NCBI GenBank assembly: GCA_017883345.1
Contig: JADGNT010000318.1
Location: 1 to 6,266, forward strand
Direction: 5' to 3'
DNA from: Candidatus Solibacter sp.
GTDB taxonomy: Bacteria > Acidobacteriota > Terriglobia > Bryobacterales > Bryobacteraceae
Length of the DNA: 6,266 nt
Part shown: positions 1 to 5,521 of the stretch, one piece after another
Position numbering within the stretch: position 1 is the stretch's first letter
How the letters are laid out: every line of letters begins with the position of its first letter
Translations under genes and position numbers: made by a program
The notes under the pieces: generated by a model
The model's database searches: none
Told to the model about the DNA's origin: nothing
Seen by the model: only the letters and a program-made list of their open reading frames with translations

Positions 1-25
1 TGCCAGTCTTGTCAGTCCCGGGGGC
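1..25. repeat. Partial copy of the REP-like repeat arm, cut by window edge
   Basis: Bases 1-19 match bases 188-206 at 18 of 19 positions, including an identical 16-base core (CAGTCTTGTCAGTCCC at 4-19 and 191-206). The latter is the right arm of the palindrome at 133-210. The matching left arm would lie outside the window, so this is probably one arm of a second element in the same orientation. Two copies about 190 nt apart suggest a small array. Its full extent cannot be judged here. Confidence 0.6.
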
Positions 26-132
26 GCTCGTGGGTGGCGATGAAGTCACCATGGCAGTTTTTCATGAGCTTTCGCGGGCCGAAGGCCCATCCCAACAGGA
101 TCGAAAAAGCACCTCGGGGGACCCGGCTCAGG
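26..132. other. Intergenic stretch between repeat arms, no gene seen
   Basis: Short open frames cross this stretch on both strands, but they run through the palindrome and resemble no protein I know. A small GGGCC-GAA-GGCCC hairpin lies near 75-87. I see no promoter or RNA gene. The segment looks like spacer between two REP-like units. Confidence 0.5.
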
Positions 133-210
133 ACCGGGGACAGACAGGACTGCCAGCGAATTTCCGGCAAAGAGCGCCGGAAATTCATGGCAGTCTTGTC
201 AGTCCCCGGT
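133..210. repeat. REP-like long imperfect palindrome downstream of the VanZ gene
   Basis: The arms 133-168 and 176-210 are reverse complements over about 35 bases, with two mismatches and one small bulge, around a 7-nt loop (AAAGAGC, 169-175). The inner stem (GAATTTCCGGC against GCCGGAAATTC) is perfect. The outer stem pairs ACCGGGGAC...GACTGCCA with TGGCAGTC...GTCCCCGGT. The palindrome starts at the base next to the stop codon of the minus-strand operon (211-213), so it would form a large hairpin at the 3' end of that mRNA and may protect or end it, although no T-run follows. GC-rich palindromes of this look are typical of REP elements mobilised by REP-associated tyrosine transposases. That assignment is inference, and no transposase gene is in the window. 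Confidence 0.75.
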
Positions 211-1338
211 TTACGCCGTGCCGCGCCGCTCGCTGCCCCAGAGGATGCACGCCAGAATCCCGGCAATCGCCGCGTCGGTGATTTCCGGCTGGCGGTTCGG
301 CAGGTAGCGCTGCGCTGCTTCCAGCAGTACTAACGCCGCTGCTACCGACATGCCCGCGCTCCAATAGCGCAGACCCGACGCGCGCAGCAGCCACACCAGC
401 GTGCCGTACTCGAAGGCCTTGCGGAGCAGCACCAGCGCCGCGTTCAGCCGCTCGCTCGCCAGCGTGGCGGAGAAGGGAATCCACGACATGGCGCGTGCCG
501 GCGCGGTGAATTCGAAGGGCGACAATTCCCGGAGCATGATGGCCGCCGCCAGCATGCCGGCCCCGGCGCGCACGCGCGAACCCTCCGCGAGGCAGGTCCA
601 CAACAGCATGGCGAGGCCGGCGCCAATCAGTTCGTCCGGGGCCAGCGTGCGCTCCATAATCAGCAGGCGCAGCGGCAGGCAGAGCATGGCCAGCAAAAGC
701 CACGGCGCTTTCAGCCGCCCGGCCACCGCCCGCATCACCAGCGCAAAGGCGAACCATTCGGCGGCACTGGCGCCAACCTCCACCATCGAAATCGGCGTCG
801 CCAGGAAGCGTGCCACATTGGCCCGCAGGCGTCCGCGGCTGAAGAGCGGAATCAGCGGGTACAACTGGTAGCCAGCCCAGCAACAGGCCAGCATCAGCGC
901 GCCGCCGGCTCCCCGATGCCCTTGGCGGCGCCGCGTGATTTCGAAAATCTCCTGGCGGAAGATCAGCGCCGCGCATACGCCGCCCACCGTGCCCGCGAAA
1001 TTGCAGGCCACGTCCAGCAGGCTGCACGTGCGGCTCGCATCGAAAATCTGCAGCATTTCGATGGACGCCGAAAGTCCCGTGCCCAACATCACCGTTGCAA
1101 GGGCCGCCGCGGCACGCGGCAACCGGCGCATGAAAACCAGTACCGCGGTCAGCCCCAGGGGAAAATAGAGCAGCACGTTGACACAGGCGTCGCGCCACGC
1201 GAACCGGTCGATCTTCGCCGGCCAGGCGTGCAGCAGGATCGCCAGCGGGCTGGCGTCCGTCCGGCCGAAATCGAACCCGAACGGATACAGCGAGCCGTAG
1301 ACGATGAAGGCGACGACGATCGGCAGGAGGCGCCGCAC
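211..1338 (-). CDS. Membrane protein with two VanZ-like modules
   Basis: 375-residue polytopic membrane protein. The N-terminal module (about residues 4-125) has VanZ hallmarks: a first helix ending in SLYPF, then D50..N54 with LLYFPLG (56-62), then SIEMLQIF with E94, Q97, R103, D109 and N113. A second module (about 268-368) has SPFEF (273-277), WIPFS (286-290), and E340, Q343, R349, D355 at exactly the same spacings (3, 6, 6). Several hydrophobic segments link the two. VanZ was named for low-level teicoplanin resistance in enterococci; most bacterial VanZ-like proteins have no assigned role, so resistance should not be inferred. The GTG start directly abuts the upstream stop (TGAGTG), which suggests translational coupling. 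No clear Shine-Dalgarno is visible. It is the last gene of the rplS operon and its stop meets the palindrome. Confidence 0.85.
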   Translation of the reverse strand: MRRLLPIVVAFIVYGSLYPFGFDFGRTDASPLAILLHAWPAKIDRFAWRDACVNVLLYFPLGLTAVLVFMRRLPRAAAALATVMLGTGLSASIEMLQIFDASRTCSLLDVACNFAGTVGGVCAALIFRQEIFEITRRRQGHRGAGGALMLACCWAGYQLYPLIPLFSRGRLRANVARFLATPISMVEVGASAAEWFAFALVMRAVAGRLKAPWLLLAMLCLPLRLLIMERTLAPDELIGAGLAMLLWTCLAEGSRVRAGAGMLAAAIMLRELSPFEFTAPARAMSWIPFSATLASERLNAALVLLRKAFEYGTLVWLLRASGLRYWSAGMSVAAALVLLEAAQRYLPNRQPEITDAAIAGILACILWGSERRGTA

Positions 1339-1659
1339 TCAGCGTCTCGCGAAGCGCCGCAGGCGGAAGATCTCGACCAGGGAAATATACAGGTTGACCG
1401 CTCCCAGGCCGCTGACCGCGCCGCGTACATACAGGTTGCCCCAGTAGGGCTTCATTGGCGGCAGTAGGCCGGAGAAATAATTGCCGTCCCAGGATTCGGT
1501 CCACGGGACGATCAACAGATACAGTCCGATCTCCAGGCAGAACGTGATGAACACCACGGCCGACACCTTTTGATACCAGTGGTACTTTGGCGGCGGTACC
1601 GCGATCGGAGAGTGCACGGTTTCGGCAGTTGCGGGCGACTGCGGGTCGGAGGGCATCAT
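1339..1659 (-). CDS. Small two-helix membrane protein, unknown function
   Basis: 106 residues. A proline-rich, probably cytosolic N-terminus (1-30) is followed by a hydrophobic helix at about 32-52, a loop with several aromatic residues (WTESWDGNYF, 53-62, then PPMKPYW), a second helix at about 77-98, and a basic tail (RLRRFARR). This suggests an inner-membrane hairpin protein with both ends inside. The first ATG (1659-1657) overlaps the rnhB stop as ATGA, and a second ATG follows at once (1656). Overlap with rnhB and abutment with the VanZ gene make a real gene very likely. I do not recognise a named family. A membrane partner role for the VanZ-like protein is possible from position only. 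Confidence 0.8.
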   Translation of the reverse strand: MMPSDPQSPATAETVHSPIAVPPPKYHWYQKVSAVVFITFCLEIGLYLLIVPWTESWDGNYFSGLLPPMKPYWGNLYVRGAVSGLGAVNLYISLVEIFRLRRFARR

Positions 1660-2342
1660 GCGGCGCCCGCCGTGTCGAAGAGGCCCAGTTGCCCGCCACT
1701 GTCCAGCGGGAAGCGCGATTGCGCCCGCACCGGTTCAAAACTCAGGCGGTGCAGCGGAGTAGGCCCATATTGTTCGAGGGCGCGGCAGTGCTCCGCTGTG
1801 GCGTAGCCCTTGTGTGCGGCCAGTCCGTACTCGGGGAAGATCCGGTCCCAGGCGCGCATGCAGGCGTCGCGCTGTACTTTGGCCAGAATCGATGCCGCCG
1901 CGATGGCATGGCAGCGCGCGTCGCCCTTGATCAGCGCGCGCTGCGGCAAGGCAAGTTCCAGCGGAACCGCGTCCACCAGCAGGAAATCCGGCGCGGGATG
2001 CAGGCGGTTGACCGCTATCCGCATGGCCATGCGCGAAGCCTGGTAGATGTTGACCCGGTCGATGGTGGCCGCATCCACCGCGCCGATGGCCCACGCCACC
2101 GCGCGCTCGCGAATGCGTTCGGCCAGCACCTCGCGGCGCTGGGGTTCGAGCAGTTTGCTGTCGTTGAGGCCACGCACCGGCCGATCTTCGGAGAGGATGA
2201 CGGCGCCGGCGAAGACCGCGCCGAACAATGCGCCGCGGCCTACTTCGTCCACACCTGCCACGGCATGAAAGCCGCGCGCGCGCAGTTCTCGCTCCAGAGT
2301 CGCTGCACAGCGGAATTTGCCACCTGCCGGAATCGGCCGCAT
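1656..2342 (-). CDS. rnhB: Ribonuclease HII
   Basis: 228-residue cytosolic type 2 RNase H. It nicks the RNA strand of RNA/DNA hybrids and starts removal of single ribonucleotides embedded in DNA. The family motifs are present in order: GVDEVGRG (30-37) with acidic residues D32 and E33, LNDSK (59-63), LLVDAV (121-126) with D124, then KGDARCHAIAAASILAKVQRD (139-159) with D159, giving the four metal-binding acids. HRLSFEPV (198-205) is the usual C-terminal block. The tail (206-228) is an extension that carries QLGLF at 218-222, resembling the beta sliding clamp-binding pentapeptide. It begins 13 nt after rplS, the common bacterial order, and its stop overlaps the next start by four bases. No strong Shine-Dalgarno is seen before the ATG, so translation may depend on coupling. 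Confidence 0.96.
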   Translation of the reverse strand: MRPIPAGGKFRCAATLERELRARGFHAVAGVDEVGRGALFGAVFAGAVILSEDRPVRGLNDSKLLEPQRREVLAERIRERAVAWAIGAVDAATIDRVNIYQASRMAMRIAVNRLHPAPDFLLVDAVPLELALPQRALIKGDARCHAIAAASILAKVQRDACMRAWDRIFPEYGLAAHKGYATAEHCRALEQYGPTPLHRLSFEPVRAQSRFPLDSGGQLGLFDTAGAA

Positions 2343-2355
2343 GGCGAGACGGAAA

Positions 2356-2706
2356 CTATCCGCGCTCTTTCAGACGGGCAGCCTTGCCCTTCAAGGCGCG
2401 CAGATAGTACAGCTTGGCGCGGCGTACGCGGCCCGTGCGGACCACATCGATGTGATCCACCACCTTGGCGTGCACCGGGAAGATACGCTCCACGCCCTGG
2501 CCAAAACTGACCTTGCGGACGGTGATGCTCTCGCCCATGCCCATGCCGTTGCGGGCAATCAACACGCCTTCGAAAGCCTGCAGGCGCTCTTTCTCGCCTT
2601 CCCTGATTTTCACGTGAACCTTGATGGTGTCACCGGGGCGAAATGCGGGGAACTCTTTCTCCCGCTTGTTCTTGGTAATGAATTTGGTCAACAACGCATT
2701 CTGCAT
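2356..2706 (-). CDS. rplS: 50S ribosomal protein L19
   Basis: 116 residues, the usual length for L19, a large-subunit protein at the 30S-50S interface. Recognisable blocks are [16 protein letters not shown] (22-37), [12 protein letters not shown] (41-52), the [19 protein letters not shown] segment (about 61-79), and [14 protein letters not shown] (90-103), with a basic C-terminal tail. It is the first gene of the minus-strand operon. In many bacteria trmD precedes rplS, but here a divergent promoter region and eda lie upstream, so rplS must have its own promoter. An AGGAG (plus-strand 2722-2726) sits 15 nt before the ATG, further than normal, and no better in-frame start is seen between them. 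Two leader hairpins lie upstream. Confidence 0.97.
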   Translation of the reverse strand: MQNALLTKFITKNKREKEFPAFRPGDTIKVHVKIREGEKERLQAFEGVLIARNGMGMGESITVRKVSFGQGVERIFPVHAKVVDHIDVVRTGRVRRAKLYYLRALKGKAARLKERG

Positions 2707-2768
2707 GACAATGTCCGTAATCTCCTAGTGTACAACATGTTTGGGCGGTGAAGGAAATCAGGAGGAAG

Positions 2769-2792
2769 CATGCCCCCACGAATGGGGGCATG
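2769..2792. repeat. Perfect 10-bp hairpin in the rplS leader
   Basis: CATGCCCCCA (2769-2778), loop CGAA (2779-2782), TGGGGGCATG (2783-2792). It would form in an rplS leader transcript from the minus strand, about 60 nt before the start codon. No T-run follows in either direction, so it does not look like a factor-independent terminator. It could be a leader element for ribosomal protein control, a protein-binding palindrome, or an interspersed intergenic repeat. The sequence alone does not decide. Confidence 0.6.
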
Positions 2793-2794
2793 GC

Positions 2795-2807
2795 AGCCTG
2801 GAAGGCT
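2795..2807. repeat. Short hairpin beside the rplS leader palindrome
   Basis: AGCCT (2795-2799), GGA loop, AGGCT (2803-2807), only two bases from the larger hairpin at 2769-2792. Together they make a tandem stem-loop block. The style resembles small intergenic repeats I associate with acidobacterial genomes. This is weak evidence taken alone. Confidence 0.4.
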
Positions 2808-2864
2808 ACGCTACGGTTGCGAATCGAGACATGTTAGTCTTTTATTTCGGTTCAGGAGCAAGAC

Positions 2865-3542
2865 ATGGCACGCTTTTCAAGATTGAAAGTTCTTAACACC
2901 ATGATCGATACGGGCCTGGTGCCCGTCTTCTACCACCCTAACCTGGAAGTGGCCCGCGAGGTGGCGGCGGCCTGCCTCGCCGGCGGTTGCCGGATGCTGG
3001 AGTTCACCAACCGCGGCGACCATGCCTGGGAGGTTTTCAATGAATTGGAGAAGTACTGCGCCCGCGAACTGCCCGAAATGATCCTCGGCGCCGGTTCCAT
3101 CGTGGACCCCGGGACGGCGTCCTTGTATATCAATTGCGGCGCCAATTTCGTGGTCGGTCCGGTGCTGAATCCCGATGTCGCGCGCACCTGCAACCGGCGC
3201 AAGATCCCCTACTCGCCCGGTTGCGGCAGCGCGTCGGAGATCTCGCAGGCGGAGGAACTCGGCTGCGAAATCGTCAAGGTGTTCCCCGGTAAGGAAGTGG
3301 GCGGCCCCGCCTTCGTGAAGTCCGTCAAGGGGCCGTGCCCGTGGGTCTCCATCATGCCCACCGGAGGCGTGGAGGCCACCGAAGCCTCGCTCAAGAGCTG
3401 GTTCGGCGCCGGCGTTTCCTGCGTCGGCATGGGCTCCAACCTGGTGAGCGGCGAACTGCTCAAGGCCGGCGATTATCCGGGCATCGCCGCCAATGTGCGC
3501 GCCACCCTGGACCTGATCCGAACGATTCGGGGAGGGAAATAG
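2865..3542 (+). CDS. eda: KDPG / 4-hydroxy-2-oxoglutarate aldolase
   Basis: 225-residue class I aldolase with a TIM-barrel fold. It cleaves 2-keto-3-deoxy-6-phosphogluconate to pyruvate and glyceraldehyde 3-phosphate, the last specific Entner-Doudoroff step. Visible landmarks are LVPVFYH (18-24), the catalytic-acid strand MLEFTNRG (44-51, E46), GAGSIVD (75-81), YSPGCGSASE (116-125), the Schiff-base lysine in CEIVKVFPG (134-142, K138), and the phosphate-loop strand IMPTGGVE (163-170). The lysine motif reads KVFPG where the E. coli type reads KLFPA, a variation within the family. AGGAG 6 nt before the ATG supports this start. The kinase gene follows 3 nt after the stop, so the two are surely one operon. 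Some relatives also cleave 4-hydroxy-2-oxoglutarate, and the sequence does not settle substrate preference. Confidence 0.93.
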   Translation: MARFSRLKVLNTMIDTGLVPVFYHPNLEVAREVAAACLAGGCRMLEFTNRGDHAWEVFNELEKYCARELPEMILGAGSIVDPGTASLYINCGANFVVGPVLNPDVARTCNRRKIPYSPGCGSASEISQAEELGCEIVKVFPGKEVGGPAFVKSVKGPCPWVSIMPTGGVEATEASLKSWFGAGVSCVGMGSNLVSGELLKAGDYPGIAANVRATLDLIRTIRGGK

Positions 3543-3545
3543 GCC

Positions 3546-4643
3546 ATGGCACTGGCCATCAAACCCCGCGAGAGTTGCCGTTGGGACGCTGCCGCGCTCG
3601 GCGAGATCATGCTGCGGCTCGATCCCGGTGAAGGCCGCATCCGCTCTACGCGCTGCTTCCATGTCTGGGAAGGCGGCGGCGAGTACAACGTGGTCCGCGG
3701 GTTGCGCCGCTGCTTCGGCCTGCGCACCACCGTGGTCAGCGCCATCGTCGAAAACGAAGTCGGCCGCCTGCTCGAAGACCTGATGCTGCAAGGTGGCGTC
3801 GATCTCTCCCACATCCAGTGGGCGCCCTTCGACGGCATCGGCCGCAATGCGCGCGTCGGCTTGAACTTCACCGAGCGCGGCTACGGCCTGCGCGGCGCGG
3901 TGGGCTGCTCCGACCGCGGCTGGTCGGCGGCCTCGCAAATGGCGCCCGGCGACGTGAATTGGAAGCAGCTCTTCGAGGAGGAGGGGGTCCGCTGGTTCCA
4001 TTGCGGCGGCATTTTCGCGGCGCTCTCCGCCACCACGGCAGATCTGGTGATTGAGGCCATGGAAGCCGCGCGCGCCGCCGGCACCGTCATCTCCTACGAC
4101 CTCAACTTCCGCGCCTCGCTGTGGAAGTCGCAGGGCGGCATCGACCGCGCCGTTGCGGTCAACCGGCGCATCGCCTCGCTGGTGGATGTCATGATCGGCA
4201 ACGAAGAGGATTTCACCGCCGCCCTGGGATTCCAGGTGCCTGGGATGGATGAGCATATCTCGAAGCTCGATCCGGCGAACTTCCGCAAGATGATTGCCGA
4301 AGTGGTCACCATGTACCCCAACTTTAAGGCGGTGGGCACTACACTGCGCAATGCCAAGACGGCCACGCTCAACGATTGGGGCGCGATTCTCTGGACTGGC
4401 GGCCAGTTCCACGAAGCGCCGCTGCGCGAGAATCTGGAAATCTACGACCGCGTCGGCGGCGGCGACAGCTTCGCTTCCGGCCTGGCCTACGCGTTCCTCG
4501 CGGGCAAGACGGGCCAGGAAGCGGTGCAGTACGGCGCGGCGCACGGCGCCCTCGCCATGACCACCCCGGGCGATACCAGCATGGCGTCGCTCAAAGAGGT
4601 GGAGGCGGCCATGAAAGGCAAAGGCGCGCGGGTAATCCGGTAG
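3546..4643 (+). CDS. kdgK: PfkB-family sugar kinase, likely 2-keto-3-deoxygluconate kinase
   Basis: 365-residue ribokinase/PfkB-fold cytosolic kinase. Motifs are LGEIMLRL (18-25, N-terminal strand), the substrate-side GGGEYNVVRGL (43-53), SYDLNFRASLW (183-193, the D-x-N-x-R motif typical of KDG kinases), GNEEDF (218-223), and the C-terminal signature DRVGGGDSFASGLAYAF (301-317) with D307 as catalytic base in GGGD. At 365 residues it is longer than typical KdgK (about 310-330), with insertions near 96-145 and 225-262. GGAGGG (3531-3536) inside the end of eda is 9 nt before the ATG. With eda next door the likely reaction is phosphorylation of 2-keto-3-deoxygluconate to KDPG, but sugar specificity in this family is hard to read from motifs, so the symbol is context-based. 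Confidence 0.87.
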   Translation: MALAIKPRESCRWDAAALGEIMLRLDPGEGRIRSTRCFHVWEGGGEYNVVRGLRRCFGLRTTVVSAIVENEVGRLLEDLMLQGGVDLSHIQWAPFDGIGRNARVGLNFTERGYGLRGAVGCSDRGWSAASQMAPGDVNWKQLFEEEGVRWFHCGGIFAALSATTADLVIEAMEAARAAGTVISYDLNFRASLWKSQGGIDRAVAVNRRIASLVDVMIGNEEDFTAALGFQVPGMDEHISKLDPANFRKMIAEVVTMYPNFKAVGTTLRNAKTATLNDWGAILWTGGQFHEAPLRENLEIYDRVGGGDSFASGLAYAFLAGKTGQEAVQYGAAHGALAMTTPGDTSMASLKEVEAAMKGKGARVIR

Positions 4644-4649
4644 CCGTGG

Positions 4650-4669
4650 GGCAGGCGTTTCCGCCTGCC
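4650..4669. repeat. GC-rich intergenic hairpin downstream of kdgK
   Basis: GGCAGGCG (4650-4657), TTTC loop, CGCCTGCC (4662-4669): a perfect 8-bp stem six bases after the kdgK stop. No T-run follows it directly. I associate GGGGCAGGC...GCCTGCC motifs with dispersed intergenic repeats in Solibacter-like genomes, from memory only. Confidence 0.55.
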
Positions 4670-4670
4670 A

Positions 4671-4694
4671 ACGCCCGCTTTCAGGCGTGTTTTC
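4671..4694 (+). terminator. Possible weak terminator after eda-kdgK
   Basis: ACGCC (4671-4675) pairs with GGCGT (4684-4688) around an 8-nt loop, followed by GTGTTTTCC. The stem is short and the T-run modest. Together with the stronger hairpin just upstream it could end the eda-kdgK transcript. A weak call. Confidence 0.3.
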
Positions 4695-4815
4695 CTCACC
4701 TATCTTGACATGCTGACGGAACTCACCTCGTGCGGGATGCTCGTCCCGAAAGGGGTCCTTTGTGCAACCAAGCATCGACGCCCCTCCGTTTCTCCAGACG
4801 GGCCGAAGAGGGGAT
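4695..4815. other. Intergenic junction between kdgK operon and right-hand segment
   Basis: No gene is recognised. It contains a TTGACA (4705-4710) with no fitting -10 at 16-18 nt, and a small CGGGA/TCCCG hairpin near 4733-4748. This is where the well-packed GC-rich genes end and the fragmentary region begins. Confidence 0.4.
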
Positions 4816-4965
4816 ATGCTTACGGGTGTGTCAACGGACAACGATATAGGCACTCAGACCGCAGCGCGGGTCTTGGAGATTCTTGCGGCGGTGAAGCGTT
4901 TGGCGGTGGAATATTACCGGCTCACCGGTAGACCTTTGGGGGTCACGGGTGGGGGTAGGATATAG
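4816..4965 (+). pseudogene. Truncated 5' gene fragment (GRPLGVTG family, possibly DUF6998-like)
   Basis: 49 codons from ATG 4816 (or GTG 4828) to TAG 4963. The frame extends back to an ATG at 4762, but the protein-like part begins near 4828. After a polar start it reads as one helix (AARVLEILAAVKRLAVEYYR) followed by LTGRPLGVTG, then ends abruptly in GGGRI. From memory, longer bacterial proteins of unknown function share this segment and continue with GEVAEYEAARLLGL-like sequence, a group I think is annotated DUF6998. Here the match stops at GVTG and the rest is missing. GAGGGG sits just two bases before ATG 4816, which suits GTG 4828 better. Most likely the start of a gene that lost its 3' part. 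The family name is uncertain. Confidence 0.5.
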
Positions 4966-4980
4966 GGTAGGATGGCAATC

Positions 4981-5181
4981 ATGGCTGCAGACATGATCAT
5001 CAAGAAGAAACATCTTTCACTCATTCAGGCATGCCCGATAACAGCTCAGGGCGCAACGTGGCTCGACGAAAACTACGGAGATTGGGATCTTGATGACGGA
5101 GTCGCAATCCTCCCAGAATTGCTCGATGAAGAAATCGAGCGGATGCAAGAATGTGGCCGCACCGTTGTGAAGAAGTTTTGA
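4981..5181 (+). CDS. Small acidic protein, unknown function
   Basis: 66 residues from ATG 4981; an in-frame ATG at 4972 would add three. I prefer 4981 because AGGA (4969-4972) lies 8 nt upstream, while the same bases overlap the first ATG. The N-terminus is basic (IIKKKH), then a segment with CPIT and TWLDEN, an acidic middle (YGDWDLDDG), and an amphipathic helix (LPELLDEEIERMQECG) ending TVVKKF. No signal peptide or membrane segment. Codon choice is less GC-biased than in eda or kdgK. It looks like a genuine small globular protein, of the short orphan type common in transferred regions, but I cannot name a family. It begins 15 nt after the stop of the fragment at 4816-4965. Confidence 0.55.
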   Translation: MAADMIIKKKHLSLIQACPITAQGATWLDENYGDWDLDDGVAILPELLDEEIERMQECGRTVVKKF

Positions 5182-5521
5182 CGGCCCGTCTCACGGCTGT
5201 GGATCTTTCCGCGCGGCTCGTTTCCTCTCCCGCGTCCGCTTCTCGCGTCCTTCGGCCTTCAGGAAATCGGATTTGCACTGTTGGCAAACTTCGATCCAGT
5301 CGTCCATGTCCCCATTTTAGCGCCGCAGAAACGTACGCCACGCCCAGCAAAAAAGCCCTCCGGGTGATCGGGCCGGAGGGCTTTTTTAAAGGTCCCCTTT
5401 GTGCGTTCACGCCTTTTGGAAGGGCGCATATGGCGCTTTTTGACGGGAGATCGGTCACTCCTGAGCCGGGTGTTTGGTCGAGCCCGGCCCTGAATAACTC
5501 GAATTCTTCATCCGTGATCAT
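5021..5521 (-). CDS. ORF coupled to the gene at 5518-6173; true extent uncertain
   Basis: ATG 5521-5519 overlaps the upstream stop as ATGA, and AAGGAG lies 8 nt before it, so initiation here is well supported. The first residues (MITDEEFELFRAGLD) look protein-like. However, the frame runs straight through the terminator at 5349-5387 (as KKPSGPITRRAF), then antisense to the small gene at 4981-5181, with an Arg-rich shadow-like composition. I think only the first 40 or so codons belong to the ancestral gene and that its remainder was lost or shifted out of frame. Alternatively all 166 residues are made. No family recognised. Confidence 0.3.
   Translation of the reverse strand: MITDEEFELFRAGLDQTPGSGVTDLPSKSAICALPKGVNAQRGPLKKPSGPITRRAFLLGVAYVSAALKWGHGRLDRSLPTVQIRFPEGRRTREADAGEETSRAERSTAVRRAVKTSSQRCGHILASARFLHRAILGGLRLRHQDPNLRSFRRATLRPELLSGMPE
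5191..5307 (-). CDS. Possible 38-residue CxxC / basic-tail small protein
   Basis: A short frame from ATG 5307-5305 to TGA 5193-5191. It starts MDDWIEVCQQCKSDF, a CxxC pair (C8, C11) of zinc-knuckle look, and continues into a strongly basic, charged helix rich in Arg and Lys (about 19-34) before DPQP. Composition resembles a real nucleic-acid-binding mini-protein more than random translation. GGGG lies a few bases before the ATG, a poor but possible ribosome site. The strong terminator at 5349-5387 is just upstream on this strand, so it would need its own promoter, and I see none clearly. It overlaps the antisense tail of the open frame at 5021-5521, so both cannot be real over that stretch. 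It ends 9 nt past the convergent gene at 4981-5181. Confidence 0.35.
   Translation of the reverse strand: MDDWIEVCQQCKSDFLKAEGREKRTRERKRAARKDPQP
5349..5387. terminator. Strong bidirectional factor-independent terminator
   Basis: A perfect 15-bp inverted repeat: AAAAAAGCCCTCCGG (5349-5363), 9-nt loop, CCGGAGGGCTTTTTT (5373-5387). The GC stem is flanked by A6 on one side and T6 on the other, so it would work in both directions. On the plus strand it can end the transcript of the small gene at 4981-5181. On the minus strand it can end the operon entering from 6173-5518. Confidence 0.92.

Larger units (their letters stand above)
2707..2864. promoter_or_regulatory. Divergent rplS/eda intergenic region
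   Basis: These 158 nt separate two genes read outward, so both promoters must lie here unless transcription comes from further off. No consensus promoter stands out. For eda the best I see is TTGCGA (2817-2822), 17 nt, then TTTTAT (2840-2845), four of six matches each. For the other strand a weak TAACAT can be read near 2830-2835. The eda Shine-Dalgarno AGGAG (2854-2858) lies 6 nt before its ATG. The region also holds the two hairpins listed separately. Confidence 0.5.

Noticed and set aside
185..1738. 517-codon open frame on the minus strand overlapping the VanZ gene and its neighbours
   Set aside because: Arg/Ala/Gly-rich shadow frame of the real genes in GC-rich DNA. It crosses three genes and the palindrome, and has no recognisable domain.
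2769..2807. Hairpins as a factor-independent terminator between divergent genes
   Set aside because: No T-run on either strand, and both flanking genes point away, so a terminator has nothing to end here.
4705..4733. TTGACA as a promoter for the fragment at 4816
   Set aside because: No acceptable -10 hexamer follows at 16-18 nt (TCGTGC region).
2877..4853. 658-codon open frame antisense to eda and kdgK
   Set aside because: Its length follows from the codon bias of the two real genes on the other strand. Composition is His/Arg/Ala-rich and no motif is seen.
4972..4980. ATG 4972 as start of the small plus-strand protein
   Set aside because: The likely ribosome site AGGA overlaps this ATG, while ATG 4981 has it at 8 nt.
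4740..5410. Similar strings AAAGGGGTCCTTTGTGC (about 4750) and AAAGGTCCCCTTTGTGC (about 5387) as flanking attachment or target-site repeats
   Set aside because: The match is short, gapped and low in complexity, so it is not enough to propose element ends.
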